Part shown: positions 24,473-33,493 of the stretch, piece after piece
Layout of the letters: each line of letters starts with the position of its first letter
Position numbering within the stretch: the stretch's first letter is position 1
Assembly: GCA_946223075.1 (NCBI GenBank)
Contig: CAMILZ010000014.1
Location: forward strand, 1-64,000
Direction of reading: 5' to 3'
DNA length: 64,000 nucleotides
Source: an uncultured Dermabacteraceae bacterium
Lineage (GTDB): Bacteria > Actinomycetota > Actinomycetes > Actinomycetales > Dermabacteraceae
Made by a program: the position numbers and the translations under genes
Notes under the pieces: generated by a model
What the model saw: only the letters and a program-made list of their open reading frames with translations
Database searches by the model: none
What the model was told of the DNA's origin: nothing

Positions 24473-27406
24473 GTGGCTACAGCTCTTTACCGTCGTTATC
24501 GCCCCGAGTCCTTCGCCGAAGTCATTGGCCAGGACCACGTCACCGAGCCAATTCGGCGCGCACTGAAGTCCGGCCGCATCGGCCACGCTTATCTGTTTTC
24601 CGGCCCGCGCGGCTGCGGCAAGACCACCTCGGCGCGCATCCTCGCGCGGTGCCTCAACTGCGCCGAAGGCCCCACCGATACGCCGTGTGGAACGTGCGAT
24701 TCGTGCCGCGATCTCGCGCGCGATGGCGCGGGTAGCCTCGATGTCGTCGAGATCGACGCCGCGAGCCACGGCGGCGTTGATGACGCGCGTGACCTGCGTG
24801 AACGTGCGGCTTTTGCCCCGGTCCGCGATCGCTTCAAGGTCTTCATTATCGACGAAGCCCACATGGTGACCTCGGCCGGCTTCAACGCGCTGCTCAAGCT
24901 CGTCGAGGAACCGCCCGAACACGTGAAGTTCGTGTTTGCGACGACCGAGCCCGACAAGGTCATCGGCACGATCCGTTCGCGCACGCACCACTATCCGTTC
25001 CGCCTCATCCCCCCGCAGGTGTTGCTTCCCTATCTCGAAGAGATTTGTGCACAGGAGGGCGTTTCTGTCGAGGACGGCGTTCTTTCGCTTGTCGTGCGCG
25101 CGGGCGGCGGCTCTGCCCGTGACACGTTGAGCGTTCTCGACCAGCTCATCGCCGGCTCCGATGAGCGAGGCGTCGAGCTCGACATCGCGACGAATCTTTT
25201 GGGATTCACCGACGTGGAGCTGCTCAATCGTGCCGTCGAAGCGATTGCTGAGCACGATGCCGCGACGCTTTTCGGCGTGCTCGACGAGGTGATTGGCTCG
25301 GGCCACGAGCCCCGCCGTTTCGTCGAGGATTTGCTTGAGCGCTTCCGCGACCTGATCGTTCTCGTTGCCGCTCCCGAGCGTGCCCGCGACCTCCTTCCCG
25401 ATGTCCCCGTCGACCAGATCGAACGCCTGAGCGCTGAGGCTGAGCGCTTCGAGCCACGCGCCCTCACGGACTCGGCGCAAATTGTGAGCGAGGCCCTCAA
25501 CTCCATGGTGGGGGCCACCTCGCCGCGCCTGCACCTCGAACTGCTCGCGGCCCGCCTCATCCTCGGCCCGTCCGCGGGCTCCGGTGCCGCGGCGGGTGGT
25601 GCACAGGCGGGTGCGGGTGCCGGAAGCGCAGCACGCGGCGGTGCGGCGGGTGGGGCTTCCCAGTCCGACGCTTCCCGGCAAACCTTGTCGCCACGTCAGC
25701 GCGCCGTGCAGGTGGCACGCGAACAAGCGGCAGCGGCCGCGGGACGTGACAACGATGAGGCATCGCGGTCGCCGCGGGATCAGCAGCCATCGATGCGGGC
25801 GCAGCAGGAATCGCCGCAGGCATCTCAGCCCTCGCCGCAGGAGAGCCAGGAAAAGGCACGGGCGCAGCAAGCATCGCCGCAATCCGCGCAGCCCGAGGCG
25901 CAGCCTCCGCGCGATACGTCGAACAGCAGCGACGATTCGTGGGGCGACCTTGTATCGCAGCAACCGTCGGACTCCCACAAGCCGAACCCTGCCCCCGAGC
26001 AGCCCGCGCCTTCCGCGGAGAGTGAGCCCGCTGCGCACACCGCCGCCGCGGCACCCGGGGCGAGCGCGAGCGATGTCGAGGGGCACTGGTCGGCGCTCAT
26101 GGATACGCTGCAGACGCTCAAGCGCGCGTCGTGGGCGCTTATCGCGCAGAATGCCGGAATTCAGTCGTTTGATGGGGCGACCCTCGTGTTGAGTTTCCGC
26201 AGCCAGGGGCTTGTGAACGCGTTCTATCGCGGGCAGCACGCGCCCAACATGGCCGAGGCAGTGCGCCGCATCATGCGTCTTGACGTGACGGTCGAGGCTA
26301 CTTCCGGTGATGCGCCACCGAGTGGCGGCCAAAGCAACGGCGGCGGCCCTTCCCGCGGTGGCGCGCCCAGCGGCGGGATGCCGAACGGCGCTCCGGCGAA
26401 TGGAGGGCGGCCGAGTGGGCAACCCAGTCAGGGTGGGCCCGCACCGGGTGCGTCGTCGAGCGCGACTCAGAGCGAGCGGTGGGGCGATGCGCTCAACACG
26501 TCGGCGTCGAAAGGGGAGCAGGCTGCGGCGCCGAGCCGGGTGCACGAAGCGGAAGCGAAGGATGCGCCCGCGCGGGGCGTGGAGAACTCGCGCGGTGGTC
26601 GAGGCGCCCTCGATGATGCGCCGCCGTTTGTGGACGACGAACCGCCATTCGACGAAGACGCACCGCCAGAGGATTGGACGCCAGCACCGGAACCCAAGGC
26701 TCCCGAATCGCCGGCTGCGGAAACTGCGACGCCGGAAAACCCGCGAGGCGCCTGTGAAATGCCGCGCGGCGTGACGGAGCCGGTGCGGATTCCGGCGCAA
26801 CCCGGCGAAGGTGAGCCTCGAACGCACGGCCAGCAGGCTCTCGAACGCGCGATGCGGCAAGCCTTCGGTGAGGGCTTCGAGCCGGCAGCGACCCTCGTGG
26901 AAGAACCTGAGGCCAACGTGCCGGCGGGGCACGAGAAAGACCCTGCTATCGGGAAAGCCCAGGCGGAGGTCGAGGCGGAGCACGCGGATGCGTGGTCCGG
27001 ATCAGCGTCGCCCGCTCCGGCGGGAGACGACGGCTGGGGGCTGGACGAAGCGGCGGGGGAGAAGGTCGAACCTGCCGCCGAGAAACGCGAGCTCAAGCGC
27101 GGCCCGGGACTAGGGCCAGCCGGTGCGCCCCGCCTTACGGGCGCCGCACTCGCACGCCAGGCACTCCACGAGGCACAGGCCAATCGCCACTCGGGTGGTG
27201 GTCGCAGCTACGGGGAGAACTCGAGCGCGTCGTCAGCGCAAGAGGCGCCCGCCGCCGAGCCGCAAGGCTACGACGACCCGTTCCAGGGAGCGTCGCTCGA
27301 CGATGAGGACGCCTCGTCCGTGGGATCGCAGCGTCGCCCTGGGCGCGACATCGTCGAGGAATTTCTCGGCGGCGAGGTGCTCGAGGTTATCGACGAGCAG
27401 CCCTGA
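24473..27406 (+). CDS. dnaX: DNA polymerase III subunits gamma/tau
   Basis: A 977-residue clamp-loader ATPase. Walker A GPRGCGKTT begins near residue 42; a zinc-binding Cys cluster (CLNC...CGTCDSC) follows, then Walker B FIIDEAHM and the sensor region VKFVFATTEPDKVIGTI. The AAA+ and collar domains end near residue 365. A long disordered, Gln/Ser/Pro/Ala-rich linker follows, then a small folded domain at about 535-620 (HWSALMDTLQTLKRASWALI), then 350 more low-complexity acidic residues. It is much longer than the 643-residue E. coli tau. The linker carries two half-copies of the dispersed repeat (SQSDASRQ at 25661; PSDSHKPN at 25971). The start is GTG. Confidence 0.97.
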   Translation: MATALYRRYRPESFAEVIGQDHVTEPIRRALKSGRIGHAYLFSGPRGCGKTTSARILARCLNCAEGPTDTPCGTCDSCRDLARDGAGSLDVVEIDAASHGGVDDARDLRERAAFAPVRDRFKVFIIDEAHMVTSAGFNALLKLVEEPPEHVKFVFATTEPDKVIGTIRSRTHHYPFRLIPPQVLLPYLEEICAQEGVSVEDGVLSLVVRAGGGSARDTLSVLDQLIAGSDERGVELDIATNLLGFTDVELLNRAVEAIAEHDAATLFGVLDEVIGSGHEPRRFVEDLLERFRDLIVLVAAPERARDLLPDVPVDQIERLSAEAERFEPRALTDSAQIVSEALNSMVGATSPRLHLELLAARLILGPSAGSGAAAGGAQAGAGAGSAARGGAAGGASQSDASRQTLSPRQRAVQVAREQAAAAAGRDNDEASRSPRDQQPSMRAQQESPQASQPSPQESQEKARAQQASPQSAQPEAQPPRDTSNSSDDSWGDLVSQQPSDSHKPNPAPEQPAPSAESEPAAHTAAAAPGASASDVEGHWSALMDTLQTLKRASWALIAQNAGIQSFDGATLVLSFRSQGLVNAFYRGQHAPNMAEAVRRIMRLDVTVEATSGDAPPSGGQSNGGGPSRGGAPSGGMPNGAPANGGRPSGQPSQGGPAPGASSSATQSERWGDALNTSASKGEQAAAPSRVHEAEAKDAPARGVENSRGGRGALDDAPPFVDDEPPFDEDAPPEDWTPAPEPKAPESPAAETATPENPRGACEMPRGVTEPVRIPAQPGEGEPRTHGQQALERAMRQAFGEGFEPAATLVEEPEANVPAGHEKDPAIGKAQAEVEAEHADAWSGSASPAPAGDDGWGLDEAAGEKVEPAAEKRELKRGPGLGPAGAPRLTGAALARQALHEAQANRHSGGGRSYGENSSASSAQEAPAAEPQGYDDPFQGASLDDEDASSVGSQRRPGRDIVEEFLGGEVLEVIDEQP

Positions 27407-27521
27407 GCTGTTCTGCCGTGACGGACGATGAAGAAAATGTGGGGCTGGGGCCTAGTTGGGTCCTGATGCCGACAGTTTTTTCATGATGTGTGGCGGCAAA
27501 GAAGGCACAAGGCGATGGGGT

Positions 27522-29027
27522 TTAGATCGCGACAATCGCAGGCCAGGGATCGAGCGCCTCGAGCTGCGCGGCGATGCCCAGCAACGTTGCTTCGGCCCCG
27601 GGCCGAGTGCCCCCAAGGTGCACACCCACGGGCAGCTCGATTCCCTCAACCGCGGTGCGGTGGAGCGGCACGCTCATCGCGGCGAAACCGTTCATGTTCC
27701 ACACGCTCGTAAACGGCGTGAACCGCGATTGGAAATCGAAGTCCTCTTGCGGATCGGCGGGGATGCGCTCCGCGAGCACGGGGGGTTCAGAAAGCAGAGG
27801 CGTGAGAATCGCATCGAAGCCCTGCCATGCCTCGGCCATGCGCCGCGTGAGCTCCTGAATGCGCGTGAGCGCCGCGGCGTATTCCACCCCGCTGACCTCG
27901 GAGCCAATGCCGCGCAGCCAGCGCGTCAGCGCCCCGATCCCGGCGGCCTCCTCCGCCTCGCGAGCCTCGGCGCTCCCGGCCGGCCCGAAGGGCAGGGGAA
28001 GAGAGGCAGCGCCCACGGCCCACACGGGCATGAACGCCTTCCAGTCGGTGGGAGCCATGGGCGCCGGGATTTCGACAATCGTGTGTCCGAGCGATTCGAG
28101 CAGAGCGCGTGCCCGCTCGACCGCCTCGAGCGACGAGGCCTCAAGCTCCACGTCCGCAACCATGGGATCCGTGATGAGCCCGATGCTGAGCGAAGGAACG
28201 TCCCGCGCCTCGAGCGCCTCGAGAGTGGCCTCAACCGCCGCAAGCGCGCCGCATCCACGACTGCCGGGAGGCGTGGCACCCGCATACACATCACCGGGTC
28301 GCGCTCTCGCGATGAGGTCGATGCCGAGCGCGAGATCGGCAACGGTGCGTGCGAGCATGCCGTGGCGCGCGAGCCCCGGGCCATCAAGCCCGTGAGGGCC
28401 GGCGCTGACCGTTTCGCGCGAGGTCACCATGCCGAGCACGCCGTTGCAGGCTGCGGGTACGCGCACGCTTCCGCCCGCATCGTTGCCGTGGGCGAGAGGC
28501 GCCACACCGCAGGCGACGGCCGCCCCGGCACCTCCGCTTGAGCCGCCCGCCGTGCGACGCACGTCCCACGGGGTGCGTGCCGCGCCGAGCGGAGATTCGC
28601 TGAACACGCTCATGCCGAACTCGCTCGTCGTCGTTTTTCCAATCGTGAGTGTTCCGGCATCGATGAGGTCGTGAGCCACGCCGTCGGTGCGCGTCGGGAC
28701 GTTCCCCGCGAGGGCAGGCGAGCCCGCTTCCAACGGCAGGCCTTCGATCTCAACCAAATCTTTGATCGGCACGGGGATGCCCGCGAGGAGCGGGGTCTGC
28801 GCGCCACTGCCAGTGCGAAACATGTCTTCGGCGTGCTCGGCCTGCCGCCGGGCGAGGTCATCGCATATGCACGCAAAAGCCCCGACCTTCTTTCCGCGGT
28901 CGTGGGCGCGCTCGAGCACGCGTTCAACATGGACGCTCGGCGTGAGTTCCCCGTCGCGGTAGGCGCGCGCGAGGCGCACTGCGCTGAAGTCGAGCGGGTC
29001 TTCTACGGTGCCGTTGCCCACGTTCAC
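27522..29027 (-). CDS. Amidase (amidase signature family)
   Basis: A 501-residue amidase signature hydrolase with the Ser-cisSer-Lys triad: Lys in IPVPIKDLVEIEG (near residue 89), the Gly/Ser-rich RRTAGGSSGGAGAA, and the nucleophile in GNDAGGSVRVPA. It hydrolyses a carboxamide; the natural substrate is unknown. It is not GatA, because gatB and gatC are absent and the substrate-loop sequence differs. The frame opens with GTG at 29027, but a GTG two codons later has better spacing from AGGA and could be the real start. It follows the GyrI-like gene by only 4 bp and is probably co-transcribed with it. Confidence 0.88.
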   Translation of the reverse strand: MNVGNGTVEDPLDFSAVRLARAYRDGELTPSVHVERVLERAHDRGKKVGAFACICDDLARRQAEHAEDMFRTGSGAQTPLLAGIPVPIKDLVEIEGLPLEAGSPALAGNVPTRTDGVAHDLIDAGTLTIGKTTTSEFGMSVFSESPLGAARTPWDVRRTAGGSSGGAGAAVACGVAPLAHGNDAGGSVRVPAACNGVLGMVTSRETVSAGPHGLDGPGLARHGMLARTVADLALGIDLIARARPGDVYAGATPPGSRGCGALAAVEATLEALEARDVPSLSIGLITDPMVADVELEASSLEAVERARALLESLGHTIVEIPAPMAPTDWKAFMPVWAVGAASLPLPFGPAGSAEAREAEEAAGIGALTRWLRGIGSEVSGVEYAAALTRIQELTRRMAEAWQGFDAILTPLLSEPPVLAERIPADPQEDFDFQSRFTPFTSVWNMNGFAAMSVPLHRTAVEGIELPVGVHLGGTRPGAEATLLGIAAQLEALDPWPAIVAI

Positions 29028-29031
29028 CTTC

Positions 29032-29607
29032 CTAATTCAGCGGCGCGAGCGGCGCAAAAAGATCGGTCCGTGAGGTCGTGACGACGGTGTCGTGCTCGCC
29101 CACGGGAATCGACACTTCCCAAAATGGGGGCGAGGGTTCGAGACCCCGGTCGGTCAGCGTGGTGAGCAGGGCGTTCCATGAATCGTCGTGCGTGCTGTAG
29201 GGGCCATTGTGGGAGAGTGCTGCGATGCGCCCCTCGGGCAAGGTGGCGGTGCTCGCCGCAAGGCCCGTGAAAGCCGAGCTGGCGTCGGACTCCACCTTAA
29301 TATCCTCCTCAAGCGGCTTTTCGATCGGGAACCCGATCGCCACATCGGTCTTGGCGTGCGCGCTATCGATGCCGCCCACGCGATAGAACACCACGACGAG
29401 GTGCCCCGTGATGGTGACGCCCTCGCGTTCGAGCGCGGCCGGGAGGGAATCGGCAACCGCCTGTGCGCATTCCCCGAGCGCATCCATCGCGAGATCGTTG
29501 ACACGGCAGGCGGCGAGCGGCACGGAGGGCTGGTCAAGCACGGTGAGAGTGGTGTATCCGCGTCCGTTTTCGACGTCGCTTCCGCCGGGGGTCGTGTGGA
29601 TGGTCAT
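29032..29607 (-). CDS. GyrI-like small-molecule-binding domain protein
   Basis: A 191-residue protein with the beta-alpha-beta repeat arrangement of GyrI/SOUL-type effector domains: TITGHLVVVFYR and VAIGFPIEKPL in the first half, GRIAALSHNGPYSTHDDSWN and EVSIPVGE in the second. GPY and the paired half-domains are typical. No DNA-binding domain is attached, so it may bind a small molecule or sequester a toxin. A half-copy of the dispersed repeat (29283-29289) encodes its VESDASS segment at a surface loop. It lies immediately upstream of the amidase. Confidence 0.7.
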   Translation of the reverse strand: MTIHTTPGGSDVENGRGYTTLTVLDQPSVPLAACRVNDLAMDALGECAQAVADSLPAALEREGVTITGHLVVVFYRVGGIDSAHAKTDVAIGFPIEKPLEEDIKVESDASSAFTGLAASTATLPEGRIAALSHNGPYSTHDDSWNALLTTLTDRGLEPSPPFWEVSIPVGEHDTVVTTSRTDLFAPLAPLN

Positions 29608-29685
29608 GAAGTGCTTTCGCGTTGAGTACAGGCGTGTGGTGAGTTTACGAGTTTATTTGTCTCACCCGTGCCATAGAGTTTAGGT

Positions 29686-30279
29686 GTGTTTCAGGGAATC
29701 GTGCAGGATCTGATCGACGAACTCGGGATGCTTCCCGGGGTGGGCCCCAAGTCGGCGCAGCGCATCGCGTTTTATGTGCTCGGTGCGGAAAACGCGTCCA
29801 TCGAGCGGCTCGCCTCGACCCTCACCGAGGTGAGGAAGCGCATCCGCTTTTGCGAGGTGTGCGGCAATATCGCGGAGGAAGAACGCTGCGCGATTTGCCT
29901 CGACGAACGCCGCAATGGCGAACTTTTGTGCGTCGTGGAGGAGCCTCGCGATGTGTTCGCGATCGAGCGGCTTCGCGAGTATCGGGGGCGCTACCACGTG
30001 CTGGGTGGGGCGATCGACCCCATTGGTGGGGTCGGTCCAGCGGATCTGCGCATTCAGGAACTTCAGGATCGCGTAGCGAAGGGAGACGTCAACGAGGTGA
30101 TTCTCGCGCTCGACCCGAATGTTCAGGGGGAGGCCACGAGCACGTACATCGCGCGCAGGCTCGCGGGGTCGGGCGTCGAGGTCACCCGCCTTGCCTCGGG
30201 CTTGCCGGTCGGTGGGGATCTCGACTACGCGGATGAAATGACACTCGGTCGCGCGTTCGCGGGGCGCCGCGCGTTCTAG
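29686..30279 (+). CDS. recR: Recombination mediator protein RecR
   Basis: A 197-residue protein of standard length. It has an N-terminal helix-hairpin-helix (LGMLPGVGPKSAQRIA), the C4 zinc finger (CEVCGNIAEEERCAIC, about 62-77) and a Toprim domain beginning LLCVVEEPRDVFAIE. RecR with RecO/RecF loads RecA at gaps. The start is GTG. In many bacteria recR follows dnaX directly; here an antisense amidase and GyrI-like pair (27.5-29.6 kb) has been inserted between the two, and no ybaB is present. Confidence 0.96.
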   Translation: MFQGIVQDLIDELGMLPGVGPKSAQRIAFYVLGAENASIERLASTLTEVRKRIRFCEVCGNIAEEERCAICLDERRNGELLCVVEEPRDVFAIERLREYRGRYHVLGGAIDPIGGVGPADLRIQELQDRVAKGDVNEVILALDPNVQGEATSTYIARRLAGSGVEVTRLASGLPVGGDLDYADEMTLGRAFAGRRAF

Positions 30280-30288
30280 GGGGTATCG

Positions 30289-31995
30289 ATGGTGCAGGTT
30301 GCTCAGCCGGGTGCGGTGCCGGGTCAAAGTACGGGGGGTCCGACGCTTCCTGGGCCTTCCGCGCAGTCACTTCCGCCACTGCTCGACTTGCCCGAGCCGG
30401 AAAAGTTGCCTACTGGCGATGACGTTGTGGACCTTCCCGAGGAGGTTCTCTTCGATTCAGCCCAGGTGATGCGTAAGTGGGCCGGCTGGAAGATTTGGGT
30501 GTGGATGGCGGCTGCCGGGGCGGTGTCGTGGGGGATCCTCGGCGCGGTTTTCCTCGGGTCGATTTCGCCGCTCGTGATGTTCCTGCCGCTGTTTGCGCTT
30601 GCAGAGCCGGGCTTTATCTCGTCGTTTTTGGGGGGTCTTGGGGTATCGCTGTGGGAGGTCTTGCTCCTTGCGTGTGGGGCGGCCCCGTTCGGTGCGCTCG
30701 TGGGGCTCGGCGCGGCGGCGCTCGGTTTGCGATCCGTTGCGAGGCTTCGCCCGCGCGAATACCTTACGGAAAAGCTTTTTCGTCAGGCGATTGGTTGGTC
30801 GTTTGCGAAATGGCTCATGTGGCCGCAGCTTGCGGTCATTGCTATGTCGATGCTGCTCACGGCGCTGCCCGGCAATAGCTTCATGCTCGCCGATTTTTCC
30901 TACATCGCCGTCGCGGGCTACCTCTCGATGATCGCGGTGGTGATCGTGAGCGTGCCGTTCACGGCAGGGTGTGCGCGCAGCGCGAACCCGCTTGGATTGC
31001 CGGGGCATAGCGAGCTCGAAATGAAGCGGCAGGCGGCCATGGGCACGCCAAAGTTTGCCGAATACACGCGCGTCATGTTCGCGCAGGATCGTCGTCACCT
31101 GCCTCGCAACACGCTCGTGGTGAGTGCGCGAATGTTCCTCGCGTCGTTTTGCACGCTCCTTCGGTACCGCGCGTGGCAGATCGTTCTCTTTGCCGCTCTT
31201 CTTGCACCGTTCTATTTTCTTGCCGACCTCGTCCAGCTGTTCAGCAATATCGAGGATCTGAAGCAGGTGAACAACGCGACCGATTTCTCCCTCATGACGC
31301 GTCTCGCCTTCGTTCTTCTCGTGATCGCGTGGGCCAGTGCTCTCGCGTGGCTTCCCCCGCTCGTCCTTTCGCTTTTTCACCTCATTCCTCCCTCGAAGCG
31401 GGGAGTTCGCGACCAACGCACGTACCCCACGATTTCCGAGCGGCTTTCGGTGAATCGTTGGGAGCGAGGAGTCGTGTGGGCCACGACTCTCAGCCTCGCG
31501 GCCATCGAGGCGGTGTGCCTCGTGGCGTTCATCGTCGTCCAGGTGGCGTCCAACGATGCGGGGGAGGCGAGTTCCGTGCACACGGGAGCCCTTGCGTTTG
31601 CGGGATTCGTGGCGTGCGCTCTCGGCATGATTTCGACGTATCGTGCGATCGCAATTGACCTCCGCACGATCGTGTACGGCCCCGCGGGATGGTACATGCG
31701 CCGCGAGGTACCTTTTGCCGCGATCGCCCCGAAGCGCGGCACTCGCGCGGAGATGGCCGACGATCCCCGTGTTCGCGTGGCGGTTCGTGAGCGTCAAGCG
31801 ATGGCCCTCGGGCTGCCGAAGAATGCGAGCCTCGAGCAAATCGCGAAATTTGCCTCACGCACGGGTGTCCTTCCCGATTTCGGCCTCGGCGACGAGCAGG
31901 CTGCTCCCGCCATCATCGATCCGCCTGCGGTGAAAGGCGAGCACGACATTCCCGAGGACCTCGAGGAACTCCACGCGGGACGTCTCACATTGTGA
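30289..31995 (+). CDS. Multi-span membrane protein of unknown function
   Basis: A 568-residue integral membrane protein. The first 60 residues are Pro/Gly/Ser-rich and contain a half-site of the dispersed repeat (GGPTLPGPS at 30336-30360). Hydrophobic segments occur near 65-95, 110-145, 175-220, 280-305, 335-365 and 400-460, so eight or more spans are likely, with a basic loop after each group. The cytoplasmic C-terminal 90 residues are charged. It starts 10 bp after recR and probably shares its transcript; the position between recR and lysC does not reveal a role. No enzymatic motif was found. Confidence 0.8.
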   Translation: MVQVAQPGAVPGQSTGGPTLPGPSAQSLPPLLDLPEPEKLPTGDDVVDLPEEVLFDSAQVMRKWAGWKIWVWMAAAGAVSWGILGAVFLGSISPLVMFLPLFALAEPGFISSFLGGLGVSLWEVLLLACGAAPFGALVGLGAAALGLRSVARLRPREYLTEKLFRQAIGWSFAKWLMWPQLAVIAMSMLLTALPGNSFMLADFSYIAVAGYLSMIAVVIVSVPFTAGCARSANPLGLPGHSELEMKRQAAMGTPKFAEYTRVMFAQDRRHLPRNTLVVSARMFLASFCTLLRYRAWQIVLFAALLAPFYFLADLVQLFSNIEDLKQVNNATDFSLMTRLAFVLLVIAWASALAWLPPLVLSLFHLIPPSKRGVRDQRTYPTISERLSVNRWERGVVWATTLSLAAIEAVCLVAFIVVQVASNDAGEASSVHTGALAFAGFVACALGMISTYRAIAIDLRTIVYGPAGWYMRREVPFAAIAPKRGTRAEMADDPRVRVAVRERQAMALGLPKNASLEQIAKFASRTGVLPDFGLGDEQAAPAIIDPPAVKGEHDIPEDLEELHAGRLTL

Positions 31996-32106
31996 GTGGC
32001 ACCGGGCGCGCTGCCCTCGTGCTCGCGCTCTCGGCTGACACAATGACATGGCAACTACGTCTCAATGCCATCGCGGATGAGCCGCGTGCGAAAGGGAAAC
32101 TCGCTC

Positions 32107-33471
32107 ATGGCGCTTGTCGTGCAGAAGTTCGGAGGGTCCTCCGTTGAGGACGCCACCGCGATCAAACGCGTCGCCTCGCGTATAGCGATGTACGCGAAAG
32201 CGGGGCACGAGGTCGTCGTGGTGGTGTCGGCGATGGGCGACACGACAGATGAGCTCATCGACCTCGCCCACGAGGTGACGGCCCAGCCGCCCGCGCGTGA
32301 GCTCGACATGCTGCTCACGGCAGGCGAACGCATTTCGATGGCGGTGCTGTCGATGGCGCTCAATGCGAACGGCGTGAGTGCGCGCGCCTATACGGGTTCG
32401 CAGGCCGGCATGATTACCGATGAGTCCCACGGCGGTGCCCACATTATTGACGTGACACCCGGGCGTATCCGCACCGCGCTTGACAACGGCCACGTGGCGA
32501 TCGTGGCGGGTTTCCAGGGTGTTTCGCGCACCACGAAAGAGATCACGACTCTCGGACGCGGAGGGAGCGACACGACCGCGGTGGCCCTCGCGGCGGCACT
32601 CGGGGCGGATGTGTGCGAGATCTACAGCGACGTGGATGGCGTTTTCACGGCGGATCCTCGCATCGTGCCGAGCGCGTGCCGGATCCCCGAGATCAGCTCC
32701 GAAGAGATGCTCGAAATGGCTGCTGCGGGCGCCAAGATCCTCGCGTTGCGCTGTGTGGAATACGCGCGACGCTTCGAGGTCCCGCTTCACGTGCGCTCGA
32801 GTCACAGTGGCCGCATCGGCACCGTGATTTGTGAGAACCCCGAGCGTGATTTTCCGATCGATCCCAACTTGACCAGGCGCGGCGCCCTCGAGGCTGCCGC
32901 CGCCGTTTCACCGACGAAGGAGGAGACCTCCGTGGCGTTTCAGGCAGAGGAGGGCCACGAGGCCCCGATGATTACGGGTATTGCCCACGACCGCAGCGAG
33001 GGGAAGGTGACCCTCGTCGAGGTGCCGGACACCCCGGGCAAGGCTGCGTCGGTGTTCGAGCTCGTCGCTTCCGCTGGCGCGCACATCGACATGATCGTCC
33101 AGAACGTTTCGACCGTTGATGGCACGGTCGCGATTTCGTTCACGATTCCCGAGTCGCACGCCGAAGCGGCGACGCGGGCACTCGAAAAGGCCAAGGGCGA
33201 GATCGGCTATCGGGAGCTGCGCTACACGAATCAGATCGGAAAAGTGTCGGTGATCGGCGCGGGAATGAAGTCGAACCCCGGCGTTTCCGCCGCGGCGTTC
33301 CGCGCGCTCGCCAATGCGGGCATCAACATTTCGATGATCTCCACTTCGGAGATCCGCATCAGCATCGTGACGCGAGCGGAGGAGCTCGATCAGGCCGTGC
33401 GCGAGCTGCACACCGCCTTCGGTCTTGATGGTGAGGGCGAAGCCAAGGTTTACGCCGGAACGGGCCGCTGA
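32107..33471 (+). CDS. lysC: Aspartate kinase (alpha subunit)
   Basis: A 454-residue aspartokinase catalysing the first step of the lysine/threonine/methionine/DAP pathway. It begins MALVVQKFGGSSVEDAT, the family N-terminus, so the ATG at 32107 is chosen over an upstream in-frame start. The kinase domain has GGSDTTAVALAAALGA, and two ACT domains follow from about residue 290 (TLVEVPDTPGKAASVFELVA; KVSVIGAGMKSNPGVSAA). The linker between kinase and ACT region is longer than usual (about 25 extra residues including TKEETSVAFQAEEG) and carries a strong internal ribosome site. It is followed 22 bp later by asd, as in most actinobacteria. Confidence 0.96.
   Translation: MALVVQKFGGSSVEDATAIKRVASRIAMYAKAGHEVVVVVSAMGDTTDELIDLAHEVTAQPPARELDMLLTAGERISMAVLSMALNANGVSARAYTGSQAGMITDESHGGAHIIDVTPGRIRTALDNGHVAIVAGFQGVSRTTKEITTLGRGGSDTTAVALAAALGADVCEIYSDVDGVFTADPRIVPSACRIPEISSEEMLEMAAAGAKILALRCVEYARRFEVPLHVRSSHSGRIGTVICENPERDFPIDPNLTRRGALEAAAAVSPTKEETSVAFQAEEGHEAPMITGIAHDRSEGKVTLVEVPDTPGKAASVFELVASAGAHIDMIVQNVSTVDGTVAISFTIPESHAEAATRALEKAKGEIGYRELRYTNQIGKVSVIGAGMKSNPGVSAAAFRALANAGINISMISTSEIRISIVTRAEELDQAVRELHTAFGLDGEGEAKVYAGTGR
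32932..33471 (+). CDS. Probable internal start: aspartate kinase regulatory beta subunit
   Basis: In-frame GTG at codon 276 of lysC (VAFQAEEGHEAPMITGIA) is preceded at 6 nt by AAGGAGGAG (32917-32925), the best Shine-Dalgarno in the gene. It would give a 179-residue protein comprising only the two ACT domains. In Corynebacterium and Bacillus the aspartokinase gene is known to produce such a beta subunit from an internal start, forming an alpha2beta2 enzyme with lysine/threonine feedback sites. The same organisation is inferred here. Confidence 0.65.
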   Translation: MAFQAEEGHEAPMITGIAHDRSEGKVTLVEVPDTPGKAASVFELVASAGAHIDMIVQNVSTVDGTVAISFTIPESHAEAATRALEKAKGEIGYRELRYTNQIGKVSVIGAGMKSNPGVSAAAFRALANAGINISMISTSEIRISIVTRAEELDQAVRELHTAFGLDGEGEAKVYAGTGR

Positions 33472-33493
33472 GCGCGGCCGGAAGGAGAGGGCA

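Noticed and set aside
24077..26983. A 968-codon open frame antisense to dnaX
   Set aside because: High-GC codon bias leaves long open frames on the opposite strand. The product is compositionally Arg/Gly-rich with no motif, whereas dnaX on the plus strand has all expected domains.
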